39,126 nucleotides of DNA from an uncultured Prevotella sp. GTDB taxonomy: Bacteria; Bacteroidota; Bacteroidia; Bacteroidales; Bacteroidaceae. Shown piece after piece: positions 1 to 8,462 of this stretch. Numbering within the stretch: the first letter of the stretch is position 1; the number at the start of each line of letters is the position of its first letter. Where the stretch lies: NCBI GenBank assembly GCA_934190685.1, contig CAKPTK010000004.1, positions 1 to 39,126 on the forward strand, written 5' to 3'. The notes under the pieces were generated by a model, which was given only the letters and a program-made list of their open reading frames with translations, had not been told where the DNA came from and made no database searches. The position numbers and the translations under genes were made by a program.

Positions 1-1511
1 TCGCCGATTTTCTTGGACAGCACCTTCTCCTCATACACAGCGAGCAAGTCGTAGATACAAGTGATGGTCTGGATGCAGGTGAGTTGGAAGGTCCACCAGA
101 TGAGCATCTGGACAGACATCAGCGTGTAGCCATACCATGCCACAACCGTGGAGGCAATCATCAGCACCAGCGAAATCCAGGTGTAGAAGATGTCGCTCTT
201 GGGGATGTTGTCGTTGTGACGGGTGATGACATTCCATTGCCACAGAGTGAAGACGAGCAGGATAGGCGGGAAGATCAACTGCACCAAATTATTCGGAATG
301 AAAATGATGCGGAAGGCGATGACGATGAACGACATCAGCATGATGGGGGTATAGATGCGGAAACCGCTCTTTATCTGGTCGCCCGACAAGCGGATGAGCA
401 AGGAAATGAAGATGGCACTCAGCAGCCACGAATACTCAATGAGCAACTTGGAGGCCATGAGGAAGAAGTTGTGATACATGAACGAGCGTGCCACCATGAT
501 AGTGATGGCGAAAATGATCATCGCCGCAGCCAGAATCAGGCACACCTTTTTCTTCATAAACTCTTCCGTGCGGTAACGGGTGGGCACCAGCCAGCGCACA
601 AGCACATTGCTCAGCAAGGCGGCGATGATGATGTAGAACAGGACGAAGAACACCAAGCCCATCACGATGGGGCCGCGCCACTGGGAATAGATGGTGCGCA
701 TCTTTCCGTTGCCGCTCTTCACCTTCTCGGTGGTGTATTTCTCGTTGACATCCGCCTTGGCATTGCCGATATAGCGTGACAGGGCGCCCAGCACCTCGAA
801 ATAGCTGGCATCGCCATTGAGGAAGATGCTGTGCTGAATGGAGTTATAGCGTTTCAGGGCATAGTCATTGCCCATCTTCAACTTCTGGGAAATCATCTTG
901 TAGTGCTGGCTGTCCTGGATGACACTCGCCTTCATCTTCTCCAGATTGCGGCGCAGGGCGATGGCATAACCCAGACAGGCGGCGCGGTCGGCAACGCCCT
1001 GTTTGTCGAGCATGAAGGGCTGATGGTTGTGCTCCTTGTGGCTGTCCACACGGATGCCCTTGATGGGTTTTACGCCTTTCGGGGGCATCTTCATATTCCC
1101 TATCCGAGGGGGAATGCTCATCAGCGACGTGATGAGGTCGCTGTATCGTTCAATCTCGCCGTTCATCTGCTGGAGAATCATATCATAAGGCAGACGGCGC
1201 TTGTTGAACTCCTTGTAGAGGTCGGTCGCCTCGTGACAGGCATAGGTCATGTCGAAGGTGAAGTCCTGCTTCTGGGAGTAGAGCATCAAACTGATCTGGT
1301 CGCTTCGCTGCATGAGCGAAATCATCTGTTGGTGTTGGATTTCGGCAAACTGATAGTAGCGTGCCATGTTCTCTTTTTGTTCATCGAAGGAGGACTCCAG
1401 CTCAGCGCGGAGCACGGACAAGGTGGCTGAAAGGTTCTTCTCTTTCAGCACTGCGGAAGCCGGCAAGCATGCAATCAGCATGACCAGCATCATTCCCAAT
1501 ATTCTTTTCAT
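1..1511 (-). CDS. N-terminal part of a large multi-pass membrane protein, probable MscS-type mechanosensitive channel (3' end outside window)
   Basis: The minus-strand frame opens at ATG 1509-1511 and stays open to the window edge, giving about 503 residues without a stop. It begins with a signal peptide (MKRILGMMLVMLIACLPASA). A soluble, helix-rich periplasmic region of about 250 residues follows, and from about residue 280 there are six or more hydrophobic helices (for example GPIVMGLVFFVLFYIIIAAL). This layout of signal peptide, periplasmic helical domain and a run of TM helices fits the long mechanosensitive ion channel proteins of Bacteroidales, which carry the MscS pore and beta domain at the C-terminus. 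That diagnostic part lies beyond position 1, so the assignment rests on architecture and recall of the family. A well-formed promoter lies directly upstream. The alternative is an unrelated multi-pass protein. Confidence 0.6.
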   Translation of the reverse strand, partial: MKRILGMMLVMLIACLPASAVLKEKNLSATLSVLRAELESSFDEQKENMARYYQFAEIQHQQMISLMQRSDQISLMLYSQKQDFTFDMTYACHEATDLYKEFNKRRLPYDMILQQMNGEIERYSDLITSLMSIPPRIGNMKMPPKGVKPIKGIRVDSHKEHNHQPFMLDKQGVADRAACLGYAIALRRNLEKMKASVIQDSQHYKMISQKLKMGNDYALKRYNSIQHSIFLNGDASYFEVLGALSRYIGNAKADVNEKYTTEKVKSGNGKMRTIYSQWRGPIVMGLVFFVLFYIIIAALLSNVLVRWLVPTRYRTEEFMKKKVCLILAAAMIIFAITIMVARSFMYHNFFLMASKLLIEYSWLLSAIFISLLIRLSGDQIKSGFRIYTPIMLMSFIVIAFRIIFIPNNLVQLIFPPILLVFTLWQWNVITRHNDNIPKSDIFYTWISLVLMIASTVVAWYGYTLMSVQMLIWWTFQLTCIQTITCIYDLLAVYEEKVLSKKIG

Positions 1512-1538
1512 GCAGTGGTAGTTTTTTTATTCTTCATG

Positions 1539-1570
1539 CAAAATTAAGGGTATTTATGCGCAAAACCAAA
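1539..1570 (-). promoter_or_regulatory. Bacteroidetes-type promoter for the membrane protein gene at 1-1511
   Basis: On the minus strand, TTTG (1567-1570) is followed after exactly 20 bases by TAATTTTG (1539-1546). This matches the Bacteroidetes -33 TTTG / -7 TAnnTTTG consensus. The start codon at 1511 is about 28 bases downstream, which leaves a short leader. Confidence 0.7.
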
Positions 1571-2073
1571 CAAAATGCAAGGTTATTCACTAAATTTTAT
1601 TACCTTTGCGCCCAAATGATAGCTTTCTATGGAAAGAAGCCGTCGCAAAGGCTTATACAGTCTACCCTATTGACCACCATAAATATAATAAGGCGGAAGT
1701 GTCTATAGCAAAGAGCGTCTTTTGGAAAAGCGAAAAAGTGTGCATGGTAATATGTCAATATCTTGCCCATTACTGCATATTCCTTAGCTTCAACTGACAA
1801 CATAGGACAAGCAAATGCCGTATTTAGAGTTATTTAACATATCGAACGTGATAGCTTTGGAATATTTCCATTACTTTTGCGATTGATAATGAAGCTGGCA
1901 CATTAATATATAGAAAAGTGCGCCATTCTTTGAATGAAAGGACATAAACTAAAAAGAACAAAAACCGTAAGAATCCCGAGCAAGTCTTCCCCTGAAAATC
2001 AAGTCTTGTTCGCAGCATCTGCCCCTTGCAAAGAGGGAGGTGTGTCGTATATGAAAACTTGTTTAAAATAATA
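1571..2073 (+). promoter_or_regulatory. About 500-base gene-free region with several plus-strand -7 boxes upstream of the lipoprotein pair
   Basis: No convincing gene lies here. Three plus-strand matches to TAnnTTTG are present: TACCTTTG at 1601-1608, TAGCTTTG at 1852-1859 and TACTTTTG at 1872-1879. None has a clear TTTG about 20 bases upstream, so which box is used cannot be decided by eye. If the first box is used, the lipoprotein mRNA has a leader of about 460 bases; if the later two are used, about 190 bases. The leader contains a direct repeat of CAAGTCTT near 1980-2010. A possible 63-codon frame from TTG 1606 to 1797 looks non-coding. Confidence 0.4.
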
Positions 2074-4440
2074 ATGAATATGAAATCAACAGTTAAATTC
2101 GCAGCATTTGGACTTGCTGCCGCATTGCTCGCTTCTTGTAGCGACAATGCAAGCAACGAAAATGGCCCTGTAGTTGCCCCTGTAGCAACTGCGGGATTGT
2201 CTCTGACCCAGAACACTGATGCAGCAGCGCTTGCCGCTCGTGTTCACTCTTACAAAGGTGCTATCACCAAAGCTCTTAGCCGTGTAGCCGCTGACCCGAC
2301 GACATTTGCCGACGTGCTCAAAATGCCGTCTATTCCTTCTGTTGCCCCTGGCAACTTGGTTGAAATCAACAATGGATTAGACTTGAATGGCAACGATTGG
2401 GCCGGCAAAGCTTTCAACATCACCAAGAAGGGTGAGGTTGACTTCTCCAACAAGTCTATCGAGAATTGTACTTTCTACATCAATGGCGGTTCTACCCTCG
2501 TCTACACTGGTTCTAAGGGACACAACACATTCTATGTAGAAAAAGGTGGTACATTGAAGTTCGCCGGCTCAGGCAAGATGCTCGAAGCCACAGATAAGGT
2601 GGTCTGCCAGGAAGGTGCTGTAGAGAGCACCAACAACAATATCGTTATCGACGGTGAGTTCTACGCCAACCTCAACGTAACCCAGAAGGACGGAACTGTA
2701 AAGATCCAGGAATTCGGTGCCAACAACAAGCGTGGCGAGAAGGACAGCAAGGGCAACGCTGTAGTTGACCCAACCCAGAACATCACTTTCAACAACAAGA
2801 CTTACATCGATGGTTATGTTCGCGCTATCAACCTCACTATCGGAGAGAACGCCGTGGCCAACATCAACCAGAACATCATGTATTCCACTACCGTCAATGT
2901 GAACGGTGCGCTCCATGCCAACAAGTATTTCAAAACTCAGAACTTGAACATCAACGGCACGATGAGCTCTGACTGGGCTGTACGCGCAGAAAACTTGACG
3001 ATGGCTGCCGGCTCCAAGCTGACCGCCGACTATGTACGCGCTACCGACGCCACACTCGCCGGCGACTGCAAGCTCAACATCAGCGACAAGGGTGTGCTCA
3101 CATTCGACAAATTGACAACAGACAACGCAGCCAAGCAGATTGTGCTCAACGGCGCTGACGCTGTGGCTGTCATCAAGGCTGGAGAATTCCACAACAATGG
3201 CGCCGAGCTGATTCAGGCCCTCGCTACTCCAGGCAACAACTCCACATTCTTGATTCAGTTCTCCAAGAGTTTCAACGGCAACACCGAGATGCCATCCTTC
3301 GAGGATCTCGATATCGCCGCTTCTTACCTTGACTATGACAAGGCTACCAACGGCGAAGAGGTGAAGGAGGTTCAAGAGTCTGACCCTGACGGCAAGTGGG
3401 GTGTTTATCAGTGGTCTGGCAATGCCCTCAACATCAAGGCTAATCCAAAGCTCGACATCGTTGCTGCTGTTGACGCCAACGACGGACAATCTGCTACATG
3501 TATCAAGCCTTACAACGGCAAGCTCTACGTTTCTTACCACACCAACGGCAGCACATTCGGTGGCAACCTTGAGGTAGCAAGCGTAAGCGGTAACACAATC
3601 TCTATCCTGCAGTCTGCCAAGGACAACAACAGCGAGTTGGACTACAACCACCTCACAGTAGCCGGAAACAAGGTTTACGTGGCAGGTTCTTCCAAGAAGG
3701 ACGGAGGTTTGGTTGCAGCTATCGACTTGACCGGCAACGGTGAGTTGTCAACAACAAGCGCTAAAGTTTCCTACATTGACAAGGACGCTGCCAAGCACCA
3801 GGGCTATGACGCAAACTGTGTGACTACTTATGGTGACAACGTCATCGCTGCAACTACAAGAGGTTACGAGGTGTTCGGCAATGATTTCGCTTCTCACTTC
3901 TATGTAGCAACAAGCGGCAAGGCTAAGCACCTGGCAGTAGCCAACAACAAGATCTATGGTCTGAACTTCACCTCAGGTGAAGATGCTCAGATTCAGGAAT
4001 TTGACAATGCAAACCTCGTAAACGGCAGCAGTTTCGCTGTAGGCAAGATCGCTCCTGACTATGCCAAGAACGTGATTGCAGTAGACGGCACTGACGTTTA
4101 CGTATGCAAGGGCGAGAATGGCGTGGCACGCTACGACGCCAACGGCAATCAGACATGGGCTTGGGCTGTTCCTACCATGAAGAATCCTACCGACCGCGAC
4201 AAGCTCGGTTTGACTAAGGGTTATGCCAACGGCTTGGCAGTAGACGGACAGTATGTCTATGTGGCATGCGGCGGCTACGGCGTGGTAGTGCTCAACAAGG
4301 CTACAGGTGAGGAAATCTGCCACCGTCAGTCACAGACCGGCAAGTCTGCCAACTATGTGGCTGTCGACGAAGCCGGCAACATCTATGTGGCATACGGACA
4401 GAGCCGCATTCAGGTGTTCAAGGTTACAGCAACCAAGTAA
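2074..4440 (+). CDS. Surface lipoprotein with repetitive stalk and C-terminal beta-propeller-like domain (paralog 1)
   Basis: This encodes 788 residues. I chose ATG 2074 because it gives a normal lipoprotein signal (FGLAAALLASC, lipid Cys22); an in-frame extension to 2026 would put 16 odd residues before it. After the Cys comes SDN, an acidic start reminiscent of Bacteroidetes surface-export signals. Residues about 120-450 are rich in Asn, Gly, Thr and Val, with short alternating strands (TFNNKTYIDGYVRAINLTIG) typical of a parallel beta-helix or beta-roll stalk. Residues about 470-788 have recurrent blades ending in patterns such as VYVCKGENGVARYDANGN and YVYVACGGYGVVVLNKATGE, as in PQQ- or YncE-like propellers. 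No catalytic motif is visible. The next gene is a paralog with the same plan. An adhesive or ligand-binding role is inference only. Confidence 0.8.
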   Translation: MNMKSTVKFAAFGLAAALLASCSDNASNENGPVVAPVATAGLSLTQNTDAAALAARVHSYKGAITKALSRVAADPTTFADVLKMPSIPSVAPGNLVEINNGLDLNGNDWAGKAFNITKKGEVDFSNKSIENCTFYINGGSTLVYTGSKGHNTFYVEKGGTLKFAGSGKMLEATDKVVCQEGAVESTNNNIVIDGEFYANLNVTQKDGTVKIQEFGANNKRGEKDSKGNAVVDPTQNITFNNKTYIDGYVRAINLTIGENAVANINQNIMYSTTVNVNGALHANKYFKTQNLNINGTMSSDWAVRAENLTMAAGSKLTADYVRATDATLAGDCKLNISDKGVLTFDKLTTDNAAKQIVLNGADAVAVIKAGEFHNNGAELIQALATPGNNSTFLIQFSKSFNGNTEMPSFEDLDIAASYLDYDKATNGEEVKEVQESDPDGKWGVYQWSGNALNIKANPKLDIVAAVDANDGQSATCIKPYNGKLYVSYHTNGSTFGGNLEVASVSGNTISILQSAKDNNSELDYNHLTVAGNKVYVAGSSKKDGGLVAAIDLTGNGELSTTSAKVSYIDKDAAKHQGYDANCVTTYGDNVIAATTRGYEVFGNDFASHFYVATSGKAKHLAVANNKIYGLNFTSGEDAQIQEFDNANLVNGSSFAVGKIAPDYAKNVIAVDGTDVYVCKGENGVARYDANGNQTWAWAVPTMKNPTDRDKLGLTKGYANGLAVDGQYVYVACGGYGVVVLNKATGEEICHRQSQTGKSANYVAVDEAGNIYVAYGQSRIQVFKVTATK

Positions 4441-4453
4441 ACACGTTTTCAAT

Positions 4454-4500
4454 ATTATATATCTCTCATTGGGCCTTCATAGCCCGATGGGAGATATAAT
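4454..4500 (+). terminator. Long intercistronic hairpin between the two lipoprotein paralogs
   Basis: The left arm 4454-4472 pairs with the right arm 4482-4500 over about 19 base pairs. It includes a perfect 10-bp outer stem (ATTATATCTC / GAGATATAAT), two G-T wobbles and a GC-rich top. The sequence after it is AATTAATTAATG rather than a clean T run. It could therefore be a partial terminator, or an RNA-stabilising element that lets the two paralogs be expressed at different levels. Confidence 0.6.
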
Positions 4501-4532
4501 TAATTAATGAAACAGTTATTTTTTCGTTACTT

Positions 4533-6977
4533 ATGAAAACCGTAAATGCAAGACTTATAACTTTCGGATTGGCGGCTTTGTTGCTCGCCGCTTGTAGCGA
4601 CAACACAAGTGATACGCCAAACACCCCCGGTGATTCACAAATACTGGGTAGCGAAGTGATTTCCATTCCACAATCACAATTAACCAACCGCGTAAGAAAC
4701 TTCAAGGTTGTCAAAACCAAGGTGACAAGAGCCGCCGGTGCGACCTCTTCTGACCTGGGCGAAATCTCAAATATGGAAGAGGAACCTTCCGTACCAAGCG
4801 ACGCAAAAACTATTGCGGAATGCACAGGTCAATGGGGTAGTTTCAATTTACCTTGGGGAAGTTCTCTGCTTATAAACACTGGAGAATCTTTTGAGAAATC
4901 TATTGACCTCTCGGGTAGAACTATCTACGTAAAAGGCACATTCAAAATGAACGGGTGCTGGGGAGCAAGCAACATTGTCATTCTCAAAGGTGGCAAACTG
5001 ATTTGTGACGTAGGTGACAATATATTTCCTAATGGAGGAAAAATATTAAACTATGGAACTATTGAAACAACAAGTAATACTTTAGGCATACAAAATAATG
5101 GAGTTTTCAAGAACGCTGGAAACTTAATTTTGGAAGGAAAAAAGTTGCTTGTTAATAGTGGAAAAGTATTCATAGGAGGTAACGCAAAAGTTGGAGAATT
5201 TGACATACAAAGCAATGCCCAAATAAATATCCAGGGTGACCTACTCGGATTGGAAGAAAAAACGATAGAAGGCAAAGTTGATAACGAGACACACAAAGGA
5301 TTGGATGGACTTATCAATATTGGAGGAAAATTCAATTGTAAAAATCTCACTCTTGGTAACGCTTGCAATTTCTATGCTTGTTCTGTAAACGTCACAGGAA
5401 CATTACATTTGACAGGTAATGGCGTAAAGCTTCATGTAAACCATATCAAATCAGACAAGCTTTTACAAGATGCAGAAAGCCAAATCTATCTTGTGAATAA
5501 TAGTGTGATTGAATGCGGAACTTACACTTTGACTACAAATGGACAAGCTGCGGTAATATTGGAAGGTCCATCTTCTACTGCAGTTTTCAAGGCTAATAGA
5601 TTTCAGTTTAATGGAAGTACAACGGGTGATGTCTATTCTTTCAATTCCACAGGTGTTGGTAGCCAAATTCTGATGGATTGTCCTTACTATGACTTCTTAG
5701 GACACAAGAATGCCAATGAGGATGTCCTCAATCAGACATACGAAGACATCACATGGCACGGTGGTGTAGACAATGGCGTTGCTGCGTTCAACAGCGGTGA
5801 CTTAGCTTTGAACCCTGCAGAGTGCGGTTACACGATTGTTCCTAAGGATGATCCTACACCGGATCCAGACCCTGTTGTTCCAGACAAGATTCTCGACCCA
5901 ATCGGTGAAGTGGACTACGACCACACACACAACATCTCCGCTACTTGCATCCAGCCCTACAACGGCAAGATGTATATGTCTTACCACACTCGTGGCAAAG
6001 GACACGGCGCTTGTATTGAGGTGTTCGAAACCGACGCTCAAAAGCAGACCAAGATGTTGCAGTATCTGCAGGACAAGGAGCAGAACCTGGACTTCAACCA
6101 CTTGATGGTGGACAGCAAGCCTGCCACTCCACAGCTCTACGTGGTGGGTAACTCGTTCAAGAAAGGCGCTATCCTCGCCCGCATCGACATCAACAAAGAC
6201 GGCTTGCTCAACACCGACGTGAAGGAAATCGACGAGAACACCACCATCATGCCACTCACCGTGGTAGCCCTTGACAAGAATGCCAAGAAGGAAGATCCAC
6301 AAGACGAGAACTGCATCGTTCGTGACGGTGACAAACTGCTTGTGATGAGCACCAGAGGTTACGAGGTGTATGACCCAGACCTCAACCTGCTCGGCAGCAA
6401 GAAGACAGCCGGCAAGGCCAAGCACATCGCCATCAACGGCAACAATATGGCAACCCTTTACTATGACGGGCCTGTCGCAGACACCATCCAGGCCAACGGC
6501 GTGATCGAGGAGTTCAACACTGGCAGCGACATTCTCACCGCAACACCTACCAAGACCATCGCCGTGGGAAGAATCGCTCCTAACAACGGCAAGAACACCA
6601 TCGCCATCGACGGCAACAACCTCTATGTATGCCGCGGTTCTGAAGGTCTGACTTGTTTCGACCGCACCACAGGCAACGCCAAGTGGACATGGAAAGCTCC
6701 GCTGACCGCAGACACAAAGGTGGTACAGGGCAACGCCAACGGTGTGACCTTCGACGACAACTACATCTATCTGGCCTGTGGTGGCTACGGTGTAGTGGTG
6801 CTCGACAAGAACACCATGGTCGACGGCAAGCCAAAGGTGGTGGCCAAGAAACGTGCCGAGAAGCGCAACTCAGCCAACTACGTGACCCTCTCCAACGGAC
6901 TCGTCTACGTGGCTTACGGCAAGAGTCGTCTGCAAGTGTTCCAGTTGATTGACAAACCCACTAAGGTGAAATATTAA
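4533..6977 (+). CDS. Surface lipoprotein with repetitive stalk and C-terminal beta-propeller-like domain (paralog 2)
   Basis: This encodes 814 residues from ATG 4533. The signal is FGLAALLLAAC with lipid Cys21 and SDN after it, closely matching paralog 1. Residues about 90-400 form a divergent Asn/Gly-rich repetitive region that aligns poorly with paralog 1. Residues about 468-814 align well: ATCIQPYNGKMYMSYHTRG against ATCIKPYNGKLYVSYHTNG, STRGYEVYDPD against TTRGYEVFGND, and LACGGYGVVVLDKN against VACGGYGVVVLNKA. A proline/aspartate linker (DDPTPDPDPVVPD) joins the halves. The stalk DNA is much more AT-rich than the propeller DNA, which suggests a mosaic origin. No enzyme motif is visible. 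It probably acts at the cell surface together with paralog 1; its ligand is unknown. Confidence 0.8.
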   Translation: MKTVNARLITFGLAALLLAACSDNTSDTPNTPGDSQILGSEVISIPQSQLTNRVRNFKVVKTKVTRAAGATSSDLGEISNMEEEPSVPSDAKTIAECTGQWGSFNLPWGSSLLINTGESFEKSIDLSGRTIYVKGTFKMNGCWGASNIVILKGGKLICDVGDNIFPNGGKILNYGTIETTSNTLGIQNNGVFKNAGNLILEGKKLLVNSGKVFIGGNAKVGEFDIQSNAQINIQGDLLGLEEKTIEGKVDNETHKGLDGLINIGGKFNCKNLTLGNACNFYACSVNVTGTLHLTGNGVKLHVNHIKSDKLLQDAESQIYLVNNSVIECGTYTLTTNGQAAVILEGPSSTAVFKANRFQFNGSTTGDVYSFNSTGVGSQILMDCPYYDFLGHKNANEDVLNQTYEDITWHGGVDNGVAAFNSGDLALNPAECGYTIVPKDDPTPDPDPVVPDKILDPIGEVDYDHTHNISATCIQPYNGKMYMSYHTRGKGHGACIEVFETDAQKQTKMLQYLQDKEQNLDFNHLMVDSKPATPQLYVVGNSFKKGAILARIDINKDGLLNTDVKEIDENTTIMPLTVVALDKNAKKEDPQDENCIVRDGDKLLVMSTRGYEVYDPDLNLLGSKKTAGKAKHIAINGNNMATLYYDGPVADTIQANGVIEEFNTGSDILTATPTKTIAVGRIAPNNGKNTIAIDGNNLYVCRGSEGLTCFDRTTGNAKWTWKAPLTADTKVVQGNANGVTFDDNYIYLACGGYGVVVLDKNTMVDGKPKVVAKKRAEKRNSANYVTLSNGLVYVAYGKSRLQVFQLIDKPTKVKY

Positions 6978-7016
6978 TCTGAAGATTGCCGAAAGGCAAC
7001 AACCCTCATAAGACAA

Positions 7017-7058
7017 AGAGAATGCAGCCGTAGGTTGCGGCTGCATTTCTCTTGTTTT
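7017..7058 (+). terminator. Terminator or attenuator hairpin between the lipoprotein pair and the exopolysaccharide operon
   Basis: AGAGAATGCAGCCG (7017-7030) pairs with CGGCTGCATTTCTCT (7038-7052) around a 7-base loop, with one mismatch or bulge. TGTTTTGT follows. It has the form of a rho-independent terminator. The next start codon is at 7065 and no obvious TAnnTTTG promoter lies between, so partial read-through may feed the downstream operon. Confidence 0.7.
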
Positions 7059-7064
7059 GTAATT

Positions 7065-8462
7065 ATGACACATTTGTATAGACTTATACATATCGCAACC
7101 CTAATGTCACTCTTGTTGCTGACAAGAGTGGACCTTTGTTATGCCCAGAAAGGGAAACAACCCTTCAGGCCCAAGATGCTGGTGTATGAGAACTTGAAAA
7201 ACGAAGATGTGTTAAACCACTTCCAAAAAAGATTCGCCCAACTCGACACCCTACTCAAAAACCAAGTGGTGGTACCCTCCCCCACAGCCAGTCTTGGCTA
7301 TATCACAGACAAGACATCCTCCTATACCGACTCGCTCTTCAGAGCCAAAACAGCACACGAAACCCTCGCACTTAAAAGGCACACAGGTCTTGAGATCACA
7401 GGACAAACCTACGCAAGACCCGACGAAGCACTGAAAAACGTGGACGAAGACGACAACGTCTCTGTCTATAAAGCCAAAGTTCAAGCGGAACTCGGTTGGA
7501 ACATCATCAACAGCCGATTCTACCAAGGCAAGGAAAAGAAACAGAAGATTGCCCTCGCCAACGAACTCGAACGCTTGCAGCAAAAGAAAAGGCTGACCAC
7601 AGACAGCTATGACAAGGCAAGCGAAAAGATCACGGAAGAATACAACAGATATATAGGCATCACCATCGCCCACCGACTGGAAAACCTCGACATCATGAAC
7701 GAGGCCTACCAATACATGTTGGAGAAAGACCGCATCAGCAACGACAAGATGCTCAAGGTGATGAACGACAAGATGGAAGCCGAATACGACCTCTCCATTC
7801 TCTGCTCCTCGAAAGATATCGAGAACCAACCCATCTACCGCATCGTCCCCACCAAGATAGAAGTGGACACTACCGCCCTCTGGAAATATATCGTCCAAGA
7901 GAGCATGGACGCGAAAATCAATGCGGTGAAGGAACAGATCACCGACAACGAGAGCAAACTGACCAACTATCTCGGCACGACCCGCCTCACCCCCTTCGCC
8001 CGCTGGTCGTCCTACTGGACCAGCAAGAGCCGAATCAGCAACAACGCCGATGTGGGCATCCGCTTCACCCTGCCCCTCTACGACGAGAGCGGCCGCAAGA
8101 AGAAAGCCCTCGCCACCGAAAAGGAAATCATCCGCAACAGCCGGACGACAGACGTCGCCACACTGAAGTTGGAATGTGAGAATCTCATCAAGAAAATCGA
8201 CAACATCAACCGGGCTATCGCCACCGAGGCCTTCCATATCAAGCAAACCGGAAAATATGTGGCCATGCGACGATATGCCTACAAGAACCAGAAGACAGGT
8301 TATAATTACCTGGCGCGAATGGAAGAATACACCGGTTTCCTGGAGAGCATGGAACGACTCTACAAACTGATGCAGAACAGAGCACTCGCCGTCATCAGCA
8401 TCCAGAAAGCCGCTGGACTGAACAACAATACAAAAGGAATATTTGTAGAAACAGAACTATGA
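7065..8462 (+). CDS. TolC-family outer-membrane protein of the exopolysaccharide operon
   Basis: This encodes 465 residues. ATG 7065 gives a proper signal peptide (MTHLYRLIHIATLMSLLLLT, cleavage near CYAQ); an in-frame upstream start near 7035 would overlap the preceding hairpin. Two related halves each show a strand-like segment followed by a long charged helix: ELGWNIINSRFYQGKEKKQK near residue 140 and VGIRFTLPLYDESGRKKKAL near residue 335. This is the internal duplication expected of TolC-type efflux proteins. TolC proteins form an outer-membrane barrel and periplasmic tunnel. Here the stop overlaps the start of an HlyD-like gene (ATGA), so the pair likely forms the envelope-spanning exit route for polysaccharide. 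Sequence similarity to classical TolC is weak, so the exact fold is inferred. Confidence 0.65.
   Translation: MTHLYRLIHIATLMSLLLLTRVDLCYAQKGKQPFRPKMLVYENLKNEDVLNHFQKRFAQLDTLLKNQVVVPSPTASLGYITDKTSSYTDSLFRAKTAHETLALKRHTGLEITGQTYARPDEALKNVDEDDNVSVYKAKVQAELGWNIINSRFYQGKEKKQKIALANELERLQQKKRLTTDSYDKASEKITEEYNRYIGITIAHRLENLDIMNEAYQYMLEKDRISNDKMLKVMNDKMEAEYDLSILCSSKDIENQPIYRIVPTKIEVDTTALWKYIVQESMDAKINAVKEQITDNESKLTNYLGTTRLTPFARWSSYWTSKSRISNNADVGIRFTLPLYDESGRKKKALATEKEIIRNSRTTDVATLKLECENLIKKIDNINRAIATEAFHIKQTGKYVAMRRYAYKNQKTGYNYLARMEEYTGFLESMERLYKLMQNRALAVISIQKAAGLNNNTKGIFVETEL

Noticed and set aside
84..779. 231-codon plus-strand frame
   Set aside because: It is antisense to the membrane-protein gene at 1-1511 and is dominated by low-complexity His, Asp, Glu and Gln, as expected for a shadow.
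1606..1797. 63-codon plus-strand frame from TTG
   Set aside because: The start codon lies inside a -7 box, so it would precede its own transcript, and the product shows no family features.
2569..3651. 360-codon minus-strand frame
   Set aside because: It is antisense to the lipoprotein gene, with Val/Leu-rich composition typical of the complement of Asn-rich coding DNA.
2074..4440. PQQ-dependent dehydrogenase function for the propeller domain
   Set aside because: There is no disulfide ring pair or metal-binding catalytic pattern, and the protein is a lipoprotein with a stalk; only the blade repeat resembles that family.
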